Positions 32,865 through 41,592 of a stretch of DNA of 41,610 nucleotides are shown piece by piece (position 1 is the first letter of the stretch; every line of letters starts with the position of its first letter). The notes under the pieces were generated by a model. The model did no database searches. It was given only the letters and a program-made list of their open reading frames with translations, and was not told the DNA's origin. A program made the position numbers and the translations under genes. The stretch comes from Streptococcus parasanguinis (lineage in GTDB: Bacteria; Bacillota; Bacilli; Lactobacillales; Streptococcaceae): positions 1 to 41,610 of the forward strand of contig NZ_JALDUR010000015.1 in assembly GCF_023109675.1 (NCBI RefSeq). The letters are read 5' to 3'.

Positions 32865-34416
32865 CATTTGGATACTGCTTAAAGCGCAATTGATTAATTT
32901 CTTTCCTATTAATGAGATTAGAGATTCACGAAATAAAAAACAAAGTTCAATGGCTATTGCGAGTTTTGGCATAATAACTCTTTCCTTATTTTGCTTTGTT
33001 TATAATATAATAACAGCGAAAACATTGGTACACGTCGGACAGCAGAACTTGATTCCAGCATATATGGTCTCTGTCTCAAGTTTTTCAATATTATTTTTTA
33101 CAGTATTTTATTCGAATGGCATTTTATTTGGCAGTCGAGATATGGAAATTCTCCAATCCTTACCTGTTAAAAGTTCGTATATTATCACCAGCAAGTTTAT
33201 GTTTATGTACTTATTGAATTTTTTAATAGGCTTGATATTTATGCTCCCGGGTGGAATTGTATGGAGCTTGAACGGAAGTTTAAACCTCCTACAGATTATA
33301 TTGTATTTTACTTCTATAATTTTTGTCCCTTTGATTCCCATGTGTATAGCGGCATGCATGGGACTCGTTATTGTTTTCGCTTCATCTTTTTTTAAAAGAA
33401 AAAATGTTATCTCTCTTATTTTTTCATTTGCGATGCTAGGTATAATTGGATATTTTGCATTATCAGCTTTGCAATCAGGTGATGAAAGTAGTATTGGGGT
33501 TACTCTGGCTAAGCAAATTACTAGACTGTATCCAATTTCTAGACTATTTATGTCATACTACAATTTTCCAATGTACTATGGGATGGGATTTTATATAGTT
33601 CTTTCAATAGTCGTCTTTTATCTATTTGTCAAAATTGCTTCGTTGAAGTATGGACTACTTAATACACTTGCCAATACAAAATCAAGTTATGCTAATGACA
33701 AAGTATCTTATGAAAGAAAATCGGTATTTTTTTCCTTGTATCAAAAAGAGCTTGGACGATTTTTAAGTTCTTATATGGCAGTCTTGAATGCTGGGCTTGG
33801 AGTAATTCTTTTATGTGTCTTTAGTATATGTTTCCTTTTTAATTCTGTAGGTCAAATAGGAAATTCTGCAGGAATTGAAAATATAAATGAGTATCTTTCA
33901 AACTTAGCTCCCGTCTTTATTGCATCTATGCTTTCACTCAGTTGTCCAGCAGCTTCATCTATATCTTTAGAAGGTAAAAATATTTGGATTTTGAAAAGTT
34001 CTCCAGTTGAAGTGAAAACGATTTTAAATGCTAAGATAGCTGTCAACCTTACACTTCATTTGATTGGATATATGATTTCTGTATCTGTATTTATGCTGAA
34101 ACTTGATATGAATCCTATTCAAGTTATGAATCTAGTTATTGTTCCCATATGTTACTCCCTTTTTATAATGGTAATCGGAATTTCATTAAATAAAAAATAT
34201 CCTAACTATGATTGGGACAGTGAGATGATAGTTGTCAAACAAAGTCTTCCTGTTATTGTAACTGGAATTATTAGTATGATTACGCTTATTACGCCTATTT
34301 TGCTTAATTGGTTTTTTAATCTTCCGATTATATTTGTTTTGCAAGCAGTATCAGTAATTTTACTGGCTATTTCGTTTAGAGTTTATATAAAAATGACCAA
34401 GTTAAATTTTATCTAG
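32857..34416 (+). CDS. ABC exporter permease, large
   Basis: 519 aa from ATG 32857, which overlaps the ATPase stop and follows GGAGG; the longer open frame upstream is not used. About 12 hydrophobic segments in two halves, with an Asn/Lys-rich linker (NTLANTKSSYANDKVSYERK) between, like the putative ABC exporter family in Firmicutes. Substrate unknown. Confidence 0.85.
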   Translation: MSNIWILLKAQLINFFPINEIRDSRNKKQSSMAIASFGIITLSLFCFVYNIITAKTLVHVGQQNLIPAYMVSVSSFSILFFTVFYSNGILFGSRDMEILQSLPVKSSYIITSKFMFMYLLNFLIGLIFMLPGGIVWSLNGSLNLLQIILYFTSIIFVPLIPMCIAACMGLVIVFASSFFKRKNVISLIFSFAMLGIIGYFALSALQSGDESSIGVTLAKQITRLYPISRLFMSYYNFPMYYGMGFYIVLSIVVFYLFVKIASLKYGLLNTLANTKSSYANDKVSYERKSVFFSLYQKELGRFLSSYMAVLNAGLGVILLCVFSICFLFNSVGQIGNSAGIENINEYLSNLAPVFIASMLSLSCPAASSISLEGKNIWILKSSPVEVKTILNAKIAVNLTLHLIGYMISVSVFMLKLDMNPIQVMNLVIVPICYSLFIMVIGISLNKKYPNYDWDSEMIVVKQSLPVIVTGIISMITLITPILLNWFFNLPIIFVLQAVSVILLAISFRVYIKMTKLNFI

Positions 34417-34434
34417 TTAAAGGAGGAAAATAAG

Positions 34435-34656
34435 ATGAAAAATAGACTGTTAAAAGATATTTTGGTTTTGTTGGGAATGATGGTCATCATAGTCATTATT
34501 TGTGGATTTCTCCCTGAGAAAGTTCCTATTCATTTCAATGCAAAAGGAGTAGCAGATATGTTTGCAAATAAATACTATCTTCTACTAGCTACAGCCATCC
34601 CTTATTCTGCATATTGGAAGTTTGTTAGGGAAAGTAATAATAAAAAGATTAAATGA
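34435..34656 (+). CDS. DUF1648 membrane protein, short (SdpI-like N-terminal part)
   Basis: 73 aa, AAAGGAGG before ATG. One clear membrane helix (ILVLLGMMVIIVIICGF), then the DUF1648 motif LPEKVPIHFNAKGVADMFAN and part of a second helix. SdpI-type proteins give immunity to a killing factor; the complete ones are longer, so this is either a reduced version or a truncated one. Last bases overlap the next gene (ATGA). Confidence 0.75.
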   Translation: MKNRLLKDILVLLGMMVIIVIICGFLPEKVPIHFNAKGVADMFANKYYLLLATAIPYSAYWKFVRESNNKKIK

Positions 34657-34994
34657 AACACCATCTATATTTACAAATTGCATCAAAATTAAGAACGACT
34701 ATTTTAAGAGGTGATTATGCACCTGAACAACAAATTCCTTCAATAAGGAGATTAGCAGAAAACGAGAAGTGTAATCCGGCAACTGTCCAAAAAGCAATGA
34801 AAGTTCTCGAAGAACAGAATTTGGTTACTAGCTGTGGAACATTAGGATATTTTGTCATAGCAAGCGAGCAAGAAATAAAAGAGATAAGATATCAAGAATC
34901 TAACAAGCTAGTTAAAATTTTGTTTGAAAAACTTGGTGAGCTAGGCTTTTCAGAAGATGAGATTGTCAATTTATTTTTTAGAAAAGATGCTTAG
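34653..34994 (+). CDS. GntR regulator, YtrA subfamily
   Basis: 113 aa. A winged helix takes up residues 1-70 (HHLYLQIASKLRTTILRGDY, QQIPSIRRLAENEKCNPATV, QKAMKVLEEQNLVTSCGTLG) with only a short helical C terminus, as in YtrA-type regulators that govern ABC export operons. Overlap with the DUF1648 gene puts it in the ABC operon, so this operon has two local regulators (TetR-1 and this one). Confidence 0.88.
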   Translation: MKHHLYLQIASKLRTTILRGDYAPEQQIPSIRRLAENEKCNPATVQKAMKVLEEQNLVTSCGTLGYFVIASEQEIKEIRYQESNKLVKILFEKLGELGFSEDEIVNLFFRKDA

Positions 34995-35039
34995 AAGAAG
35001 TTGAATGGAATTTTATTAGGATTATTTGTGAAAGTATAG

Positions 35040-35065
35040 AAAAGCCTTGATTTTAAGGCTTTTTT
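35040..35065 (+). terminator. Terminator of the first ABC operon
   Basis: AAAGCCTT (35041-35048), loop GATTTT, AAGGCTTT (35055-35062), T run. Confidence 0.85.
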
Positions 35066-35083
35066 CATTTTCCAATAAAGAAC

Positions 35084-35135
35084 TTGACATTATTAGTTAC
35101 TTCCACTACAATAGAATTACATACCATCAGTATGA
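35084..35135 (+). promoter_or_regulatory. TetR-2 promoter and operator
   Basis: TTGACA (35084-35089), 17 bases, TACAAT (35107-35112). An inverted repeat ACATACC-ATC-AGTATGA (35119-35135) lies at the transcription start. It matches two operators at 35911-35927 and 35944-35960. Confidence 0.8.
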
Positions 35136-35150
35136 TAGAAAGGGACTAAA

Positions 35151-35786
35151 ATGGCAAGGAATAGAAACTCACATGAAACTAGAAAAAAAATACTAGAGGT
35201 CTCCAAAAATTTATTTTTAGAAAAAGGATTTGATAATACGTCAATACAAGATATCATTGATGGCTTAGGTGGATTGACGAAAGGTGTTATCTATCATCAT
35301 TTTGAGTCTAAATATGATATCCTACAAACAATCATTAGCGAAAATAATCAAGAAATTTTAAATTATAATTGGAGAGGAAATACTGGATTAGAAAAGATAC
35401 AAAATTCTTTGATGGACTCTTTCTCTAATTTTGAACACCAAAGGCTCGTTTACTCTGCTTCAATTATGCTAAGAAGTCCACGTTTGTTAGGAGAGCAGTA
35501 TCTAGGTCTATTTTCTGATTTTTTACCGGAAATTAGAGAAAAAGTTTACGAAGGTGTTGAAGATGGGTCTATTAAAACAGACTATCCAGAAGAGCTAGCA
35601 GATTTAATTGTTTTGACTCTAAATATTTGGATTGGTTTTCAAATTTCCGTTTTTTCAGTAGAGGAATTAAAGCGTAAAATGAATTTCATTAAACTTACTT
35701 TTGAAGGTCTAGGGGTACAGTTAATTTCTGATGAAATGATGGAGGTTATTTTCAACTTATTTGATCACTTAAAAAATAGTAAATAA
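35151..35786 (+). CDS. TetR-family regulator 2
   Basis: 211 aa, AAAGGGAC before ATG. HTH at residues about 10-55 (TRKKILEVSKNLFLEKGFDN, TSIQDIIDGLGGLTKGVIYH, HFESKYDIL). The ligand domain is helical. Probably represses itself and the downstream ABC genes through the three matching operators. Not closely similar to TetR-1, and the operator sequences differ. Confidence 0.88.
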   Translation: MARNRNSHETRKKILEVSKNLFLEKGFDNTSIQDIIDGLGGLTKGVIYHHFESKYDILQTIISENNQEILNYNWRGNTGLEKIQNSLMDSFSNFEHQRLVYSASIMLRSPRLLGEQYLGLFSDFLPEIREKVYEGVEDGSIKTDYPEELADLIVLTLNIWIGFQISVFSVEELKRKMNFIKLTFEGLGVQLISDEMMEVIFNLFDHLKNSK

Positions 35787-36057
35787 GTAGTCCTATGACA
35801 TTCTTGTTAATACTAATTTCTATTTATGTATTATTAATTGAATAAATTATCTTACATAATTGATAATTAAAAAATAACATACTTTAAGTGTGTTATTAAA
35901 AATCTATTATACATACCACAGGTATGTTTGTTTTTTAGTATATACATACCGATAGTATGTATAGTGATATTGTTTTAAAAATAAGCTTATTTTTAAATAT
36001 TTGTTGAGATTAGTTTGAATAGTTTATTCTTTATTTACACTTCGGAGGAAAGAATCT
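35787..36057. promoter_or_regulatory. Control region of the second ABC operon, two operators and a terminator
   Basis: A terminator (AATAACA 35873-35879, TGTTATT 35891-35897, then A/T-rich) ends the TetR-2 transcript. Then come two near-identical operators, ACATACC-ACA-GGTATGT (35911-35927) and ACATACC-GAT-AGTATGT (35944-35960), centres 33 bases apart, about three helical turns, which suits cooperative binding. The promoter itself is not clearly resolved; TATAGT at about 35961 is a possible -10. Confidence 0.75.
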
Positions 36058-36798
36058 ATGTTGTCGCTTATTAAAATTGAATTAAATAAAGTTTCTAAAT
36101 CTAAATTATTTTTAGCCTGGTTGTGTACTATATTTATAGTGTTAGGTATTACAGCAATCATTATTATGGGGTTAGGTACTGACAATAAACTAGGAGAATT
36201 CACTGGACAGGATTCTAATCTTATTAGAATTACTGGGAAATGGGAAGGTTGGGCAATTGTAGCATCATTGTTTTCATCTTTATTTACAAAATCAGCATTT
36301 TTGATTTTCGAATCTTATTTATTATCTACGATTATTATTGATGAATTCAAACGAAGAACAATTTTTCAGTTGTTTTCTTACCCTATTTCTAAAATAAAGT
36401 TACTATGGGGAAAAATTATTTCAGTCATTCTAATAGCATTTATTGCCCATTTTTTTGCACATTTTGTGATTCAATTATTCATTAGATTCATGGCTGTTGT
36501 AACTGAATCTAGTTATATCCCTGTAGCTAGTCAATTATTTAACTTAGCTGGAATAACGTTTGCAACAGTACTAATAGGGTTACTACCATTTGTTTTAGGT
36601 ATGATTAAGCATTCGACAGCTATAACAATGCTTACTGGACTTGGTTTAGCAGCATTACTTTCGAATGCCAGTCCAGGAAGTTTATCTAATAATATTGCTG
36701 ATAACCTATTCTTTTTGATATTTGCAAGTTTCATAAGTTTAATGATTACTTCATTTTCAATTTTTGATATTTCAAGACAAGATATTAGTATCAAGTAG
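36058..36798 (+). CDS. ABC-2 type permease
   Basis: 246 aa, GGAGG before the ATG. Six hydrophobic segments, the first at about residues 18-38 (LAWLCTIFIVLGITAIIIMG) followed by a polar extracellular loop, and DEFKRRTIFQLFSYPISKIK, the usual amphipathic element of ABC-2/BcrB-like lantibiotic and drug permeases. Its ATPase partner is the gene at 36934. Confidence 0.85.
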   Translation: MLSLIKIELNKVSKSKLFLAWLCTIFIVLGITAIIIMGLGTDNKLGEFTGQDSNLIRITGKWEGWAIVASLFSSLFTKSAFLIFESYLLSTIIIDEFKRRTIFQLFSYPISKIKLLWGKIISVILIAFIAHFFAHFVIQLFIRFMAVVTESSYIPVASQLFNLAGITFATVLIGLLPFVLGMIKHSTAITMLTGLGLAALLSNASPGSLSNNIADNLFFLIFASFISLMITSFSIFDISRQDISIK

Positions 36799-36933
36799 CA
36801 TACCCGAGTTTAATTGAAGGAAAGTGATAATTCCTTAATGATTTCTATAAAAAAAGAGACTGTATAAATTAGTATTTATTCTCCGGGAGAAAAATTCTTG
36901 TATTTAAAGCCAGATATAGAAAGAGAGATAGAA

Positions 36934-37671
36934 ATGAGAAATATTGTTGAAATAAAAGAAGTTTTTAAAACAATTGATAAAGAAGAAATTTTAAGTGGTA
37001 TCAACCTTCAAATTGCTGAAGGAGAAATCTATGGTCTTTTAGGACCGAATGGAGCTGGAAAAACAACGTTAATGAAATGTATGTTATCCTTATCAACAAT
37101 TACATCAGGTAGTATTGAAATTTTTGGGAAAAATCTACAAGAACACAGAGAAGAAATCCTAAGTCAGATTGGAAGTATTATTGAATCACCAATTTTTTAT
37201 GATAATTGCACTGCAAAAGAAATTTTGGAAATTCACGCTCAGTATATGGGGAAAAATATTATTGAATCAGATATAATAAGAGCCTTAAGAATGGTCGGAT
37301 TAAAAAATACGACTAAAAAAGTAAAAGATTTTTCGTTAGGAATGAGGCAAAGGCTTGGTTTAGCTCGTGCCTTTCTAACAAAACCTAAATTGTTAATTTT
37401 AGATGAGCCAATCAATGGTTTAGATCCAATAGGAATTCAAGAAATTCGAAATCTTTTGTTGTCGCTTTCTAAGGAGCATGGAATTACTATTCTAATATCG
37501 AGTCATATATTATCGGAAATTTCACAGATAGCAGATAAAATTGGTTTTATCAAAAATGGAGAAATGGTAGAACAGGTTTCTATGAAAGAGATTAGGAGAG
37601 AGAATATTGACTTAGAAGAATATTTTATGTCACATTTTCTAAATGAAATTAAGAATTATGAGGTAGATTAA
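36934..37671 (+). CDS. ABC transporter ATPase (BcrA-like)
   Basis: 245 aa from ATG 36934 (a TTG at 36898 in frame would add 12 residues). Walker A GPNGAGKTTLM, signature FSLGMRQRLG, Walker B LLILDEPINGLDP, H-loop ISSHILSEISQI. SLGMRQR-type signature and the acidic C terminus fit the bacitracin/lantibiotic-resistance (BcrA/LanF) group. Forms the export pair with the permease upstream. Confidence 0.9.
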   Translation: MRNIVEIKEVFKTIDKEEILSGINLQIAEGEIYGLLGPNGAGKTTLMKCMLSLSTITSGSIEIFGKNLQEHREEILSQIGSIIESPIFYDNCTAKEILEIHAQYMGKNIIESDIIRALRMVGLKNTTKKVKDFSLGMRQRLGLARAFLTKPKLLILDEPINGLDPIGIQEIRNLLLSLSKEHGITILISSHILSEISQIADKIGFIKNGEMVEQVSMKEIRRENIDLEEYFMSHFLNEIKNYEVD

Positions 37672-37673
37672 GG

Positions 37674-39356
37674 ATGAAACAATTGATAAAGAACCATCAG
37701 AAGGCTTTTTATGCTTTCATGATATTTAATATACTGGTCCCTTTAACTAATATTGCTTTTGCTTATGCTATTAAAGGTATTATTGATAGTGGCATGTCTC
37801 AAAATAAAGAAGCCTTAACTCAAGCGGTACTAGTAGGAGCTATTGTTATTTTCATATATGCAGGGCTCAACTTTATATCTCTTCGATTGAAAAATAAACT
37901 TGTTAGGCAAATCATGTCAAGATACAAAAATAAGGTGTTCCAATCTATTTTAGATAGGGATTATAGAGACTTTTCTAAAGAAAAATCAGGGAAATTTATT
38001 TCTGTATTAACCGAAAATATGAGGAAAATTGAGCAAGATTATCTACAACAGTATTTTAATATTTCAAAAAACATTTCCTTAATGATTTTTTCGCTCCTAG
38101 CTATGTTTATAGGTAATTGGTATTTGACCTTATTGGTTATCATTGCTAGCATTATTCCAATGATGATTTCTGGATTCATTGGACAAAAATCAGCTTATCT
38201 TCAAAAGAGTGCCATGATTGCCGATCAGAAGTATTTAGCTAAGGTTAAAGATATTTTAGCAGGGTTTCTAGTTATAAAAAGTTTTAATGTGAAAGAGGCT
38301 ATCCGTCAAGATTACAGAAATGAAAGCGAAAAATTGGATGAGATATATTTTATGAAAGGAAAATTTGATGTCTTAGCTAATGTTATTTCGCAGCTTTCGG
38401 GGATGATTGTTTTTTTAGTAGCCTTTGGTGGAGGAATGTATCTTGTTTTTAATGGCTATACCACAATTGGAAGTGTAACAGCTATTGTTCAACTGGTCAA
38501 TTTTGTAGTAATGCCACTAAATGAAGTTGGTATGGGAATGAGTAAATTCCGTGAAGGTCAGGCAACACTAGATGCATTTGAGGTAAAAGATGTAATCGAA
38601 CTTCAAACTGGTAAAACGAAAGAATATTTCGATGATGTTATTTCTTTTTCAAATATAGATTTTTCTTATCCTAATACTGAAGAAAAGATTTTTAATCATT
38701 TATCTTTGAAGATTCAAAAAGGGGAAAAAATTGCAATTGTAGGAATGTCAGGGAGTGGGAAATCAACTTTGCTCAATCTATTGTTGCGTTTTTATGATGT
38801 AACAAGAGGGCATATTTCAATTGATAATCAAGATATACAAGCTATTTCAGCAGAGAGTCTTTATAACTTAATGACAATTGTTCAACAAGACGTTTATATC
38901 TTTGATGATACTTTAAGAGCAAATATTACTCTTAATCAATTCTTCACCGATGAGGAAATAAAGCAAGCTGTACAGCAGTCAGGTTTAGAAAGTTATGTTT
39001 TAGAAAATGAATCTGGTCTACAAGCTTTATGTGGAGAGAATGGCTCAAATCTATCTGGAGGACAAAAACAAAGACTTAGTATTGCGCGTGCCTTGATTCG
39101 AAAAACACCAATCTTATTATTGGATGAGGCTACTTCATCTTTGGATAATCAAGTAACTACTGAAATTGAAAGTTCAATCTTGGATATTCAAAATTTGACT
39201 GCACTTGTAGTAACCCACAAGTTGAATGAGAACATTTTGAAAAAATACGATAGAATTCTCTTTATGAAAGATGGCGTTATTGTTGAAGATGGTTCTTTCA
39301 GTGATTTGATGGATAGGAGAGGTGAGTTTTATAAGTTGTTTGAGTTGAGTGTGTAA
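37674..39356 (+). CDS. ABC exporter with fused membrane and ATPase domains
   Basis: 560 aa, starting 2 bases after the previous stop. Residues 1-300 hold a six-helix exporter domain (FNILVPLTNIAFAYAIKGII, IFSLLAMFIGNWYLTLLVII). Residues about 330-560 hold the ATPase: Walker A VGMSGSGKSTLLN, signature LSGGQKQRLSIARAL, Walker B PILLLDEATSSLDN, H-loop VVTHKLNENIL. No N-terminal C39 peptidase domain, so not a classic bacteriocin processing exporter. Works as a homodimer or with an unseen partner. Likely part of the same TetR-2-controlled efflux set. Confidence 0.9.
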   Translation: MKQLIKNHQKAFYAFMIFNILVPLTNIAFAYAIKGIIDSGMSQNKEALTQAVLVGAIVIFIYAGLNFISLRLKNKLVRQIMSRYKNKVFQSILDRDYRDFSKEKSGKFISVLTENMRKIEQDYLQQYFNISKNISLMIFSLLAMFIGNWYLTLLVIIASIIPMMISGFIGQKSAYLQKSAMIADQKYLAKVKDILAGFLVIKSFNVKEAIRQDYRNESEKLDEIYFMKGKFDVLANVISQLSGMIVFLVAFGGGMYLVFNGYTTIGSVTAIVQLVNFVVMPLNEVGMGMSKFREGQATLDAFEVKDVIELQTGKTKEYFDDVISFSNIDFSYPNTEEKIFNHLSLKIQKGEKIAIVGMSGSGKSTLLNLLLRFYDVTRGHISIDNQDIQAISAESLYNLMTIVQQDVYIFDDTLRANITLNQFFTDEEIKQAVQQSGLESYVLENESGLQALCGENGSNLSGGQKQRLSIARALIRKTPILLLDEATSSLDNQVTTEIESSILDIQNLTALVVTHKLNENILKKYDRILFMKDGVIVEDGSFSDLMDRRGEFYKLFELSV

Positions 39357-39421
39357 TTCTCTTTCATTTTATAGTATAATTTTATAAAACACTCTATCCT
39401 TTTCGTGCTATAATATATAAG

Positions 39422-39643
39422 CTTGCTAGCACCACCTGAGAAGAAATCATGAGGGATATTCTCAGTTGAATAAGTAAGAGTATAATCTACATCTCCAAAG
39501 TAGGAGTGGCCAGTTCCAGCAGAAAGACCTTCATAGGTTTTATAACTGAATAGATCGACTACTTTGTTGTCGAATTTTTCCTGTTCTTCAAGTAATCCTG
39601 AGGAATAGACGACAACTTTAAAATCAAATAAGCTAAAAACGCT
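39422..39643 (-). pseudogene. Protein-coding scrap, minus strand
   Basis: About 70 codons read open on the minus strand without a start: VVVYSSGLLEEQEKFDNKVV followed by DLFSYKTYEGLSAGTGHSYF and GDVDYTLTYS. The composition looks like a true secreted or surface protein of streptococci rather than noise, but the family was not recognised. An in-frame TAG ends it upstream (about 39644-39646). The surrounding 39357-39421 is AT-rich with an orphan TATAAT. Confidence 0.4.
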
Positions 39644-39733
39644 CTAAAATCATTAAATTGATATAAAAGTGTTTTTTATTGTCAAAATATACAATTGAAA
39701 AAATTTCCAGTTTTTTTAAAATCACTATCTCAG

Positions 39734-39762
39734 ATGACAATTTAATCAAAATATGATATAAT
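39734..39762 (+). promoter_or_regulatory. Promoter of the structured RNA
   Basis: ATGACA (39734-39739), 17 bases, TATAAT (39757-39762). The predicted start near 39769 lies 8 bases before the first arm of the long inverted repeat. Confidence 0.7.
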
Positions 39763-39768
39763 ACAGAA

Positions 39769-40036
39769 AAAGTAAAAATAACAAAAGTAACTTACAAAAG
39801 TAAAAGAAAAAAAGTAAATAGATAGCCACGGCGGATATTCCTTTCATCGTTTAGAAGGAGTTGCTGTGGTTATCGTTGTTGCTGAGCTAATTAATTGCTC
39901 TGATTACTTAGATGAAGTTACTTTTGTTATTGAATTAATTTAAATAATAATAACGATCAATGAAAGTACTCATCGATATTCCCTTTATGCAGTTTAGAGC
40001 ACAAAGGAAAATGGTACTGATTTGATCGTTTTTTTG
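39769..40036 (+). ncRNA. Structured RNA (leader or small RNA) upstream of the recombinase
   Basis: About 265 nt from promoter to terminator with no convincing reading frame. A 17-bp perfect outer stem (39777-39793 with 39915-39931) encloses hairpin 1 (GATAGCCACGGC 39821-39832 with GCTGTGGTTATC 39863-39874, two G-U pairs) and a GAGC/GCTC hairpin. Hairpin 2 is the terminator: AACGATCAA (39952-39960) with TTGATCGTT (40022-40030), inner AGTAC/GTACT and CCTTT/AAAGG stems, then seven T. Both hairpins contain a related internal motif, GATATTCC then YTTYAT then GTTTAGA (39834-39855 and 39975-39997). Possible roles are an attenuator, a small RNA, or a folded single-stranded recombination site. Integrase-associated RNA motifs such as Lacto-int should be compared. 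Confidence 0.65.
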
Positions 40037-40094
40037 TGTATTGACATCCTAAAATCCAGTCAGAACCTTCAGTCATATTAAACAAGGAGATAAC

Positions 40095-41363
40095 ATGAGA
40101 TTTGTTGTATATAAACATTCACTGGTTTTAGGTGATAACAACATCGTGACAAAGCAATTTATCGTTCTGAAGCACGATGACGGCAACTTACAATTTACTG
40201 ATTTTCATCGTTATGTTAAATCTACTTCAAGAATCAAGTCGATTTCAGATGATGGGAATAAACGCTTTTCTTACGTTGTTAAGTTTCTAAATTTTATATT
40301 TGGTACTTCTGGACTTAAAAGTATAGATCAACTTACACTTGAAATGGTTAGAGAATTTTTTACGCTTTATGGATTATCTCAGTTACCAGGAGATAGAGGA
40401 AAAAGAAAGAAAAGCACCGTTGAAAAATGCGTAAATGCAGTTCTTGACTTCTTAACTCTTTATTTAAGTGAGCGAGAGGGAAAGGCTAAGTTAAAAGCAG
40501 AAGAATTGTATGCTACGACAACTTTTACGAATAGTAGAGGACGGGTTATAAAACGTAAAGAACCAAATTTTGAAATATACGTAGATGATAGCAACACTGA
40601 GAAAGCTATTTTTCGTGATATGCCAAATAGTGCTTTTGAGATGTTATTTTCTCACATAGCACACTATCATAAAGATTTACTCATGGTTGTGGCCTTGGGA
40701 GCCTTTGTTGGCTTAAGACCATCAGAAGCATGCAATGTAAGACGTGAAGATAGTCCTCTAGGGCCAGGTATTTTGTTTCACCAAAGTGATGGGCAAGTAT
40801 TTAAGATTGAGATCGATCTACGAAAAGAAATACCTCTCCGAAGCGATTTAAAGCCAACTGGACGGATTAAAAAGGAAAGACTTCAAGCAGTACCTTATAT
40901 CTTTCTGGAGGTCTTTTTAGACACTTATAATGACTATATGACTTATCTGGAAGGTAAGAAGTATGAGAAGGATTATGGACCTTTAAATCTTAACAGACGA
41001 GGAAAAGCATTATCATACGATGTATACTATCAACGATTTCGTAAGATTATTCGCGACGAAATGATCCCAATCTTCTTAAAATCTGATGATGCAGAGGTTG
41101 TCTTTTTTGGGCAGCTTTTGCAGGAGCATAATATTTCCCCACATATTTTCAGACACTGGTACACGACACAGTTAGTATTATCTGGGGTTTCTGAAATCAG
41201 TGAGCTTATGTCAGCAAGAGGTGATAAATCGCCTGAGAGTGCTTGGGTTTATCTACAAAACAAAGGAGAAATCGCAAAACAATATGGTCAAGTTAATAAT
41301 GGTGTTTTTGACTATATGAATTGGCGAGCAAATGAACTTTTTGGTGATAAGTTAGAAAGGTAA
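40095..41363 (+). CDS. Tyrosine recombinase/integrase, atypical
   Basis: 422 aa, AAGGAG before ATG. Residues about 30-150 are a SAM-like core-binding domain; the catalytic domain has GAFVGLRPSEACNV (Arg I, about residue 211), HIFRHWYTTQLV (H-x-x-R), and SPESAWVYLQNKG with the nucleophilic Tyr. Where most integrases have LGH before the Tyr helix this one has ARGDKS, so the second His is replaced by Asp. Long for a phage integrase, without an excisionase-like gene nearby. Followed by a 59-codon gene and a strong terminator. Element limits are not visible. Confidence 0.8.
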   Translation: MRFVVYKHSLVLGDNNIVTKQFIVLKHDDGNLQFTDFHRYVKSTSRIKSISDDGNKRFSYVVKFLNFIFGTSGLKSIDQLTLEMVREFFTLYGLSQLPGDRGKRKKSTVEKCVNAVLDFLTLYLSEREGKAKLKAEELYATTTFTNSRGRVIKRKEPNFEIYVDDSNTEKAIFRDMPNSAFEMLFSHIAHYHKDLLMVVALGAFVGLRPSEACNVRREDSPLGPGILFHQSDGQVFKIEIDLRKEIPLRSDLKPTGRIKKERLQAVPYIFLEVFLDTYNDYMTYLEGKKYEKDYGPLNLNRRGKALSYDVYYQRFRKIIRDEMIPIFLKSDDAEVVFFGQLLQEHNISPHIFRHWYTTQLVLSGVSEISELMSARGDKSPESAWVYLQNKGEIAKQYGQVNNGVFDYMNWRANELFGDKLER

Positions 41364-41366
41364 TGT

Positions 41367-41546
41367 ATGACTTATTCAATTAAATCTTTAATCGAAAATC
41401 TGTTAAGTGAACTCGGAAAAAACGATACACAGTATAAAGGAAAAATTAGTCAGTTTTTAGTTGATAACAATTGGTTTAATATAGAGATTGATTTGGATAA
41501 CTATTCCATCTCAGATAAAGATGCTCAATTATTAATGGCTCTATAA
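41367..41546 (+). CDS. Small partner protein of the recombinase, 59 aa
   Basis: ATG 41367, only 3 bases after the recombinase stop, with AGAAAGG at a good distance. Product starts MTYSIKSLIENLLSELGKND and ends SISDKDAQLLMAL; acidic, probably helix-strand-helix, not recognised. Its stop codon lies inside the stem of the terminator. Position suggests a directionality or accessory factor, without direct evidence. Confidence 0.6.
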   Translation: MTYSIKSLIENLLSELGKNDTQYKGKISQFLVDNNWFNIEIDLDNYSISDKDAQLLMAL

Positions 41547-41592
41547 TTTCTGTAGTGGGTAAAAACCACTGTAGAGATTATAGAGCTTTTTG
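41538..41592 (+). terminator. Terminator with an unusually long stem
   Basis: A continuous 21-bp stem (41538-41558 with 41566-41586, including a few G-U pairs), 7-base loop, then CTTTTT. It begins within the last codons of the 59-aa gene. Confidence 0.9.
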
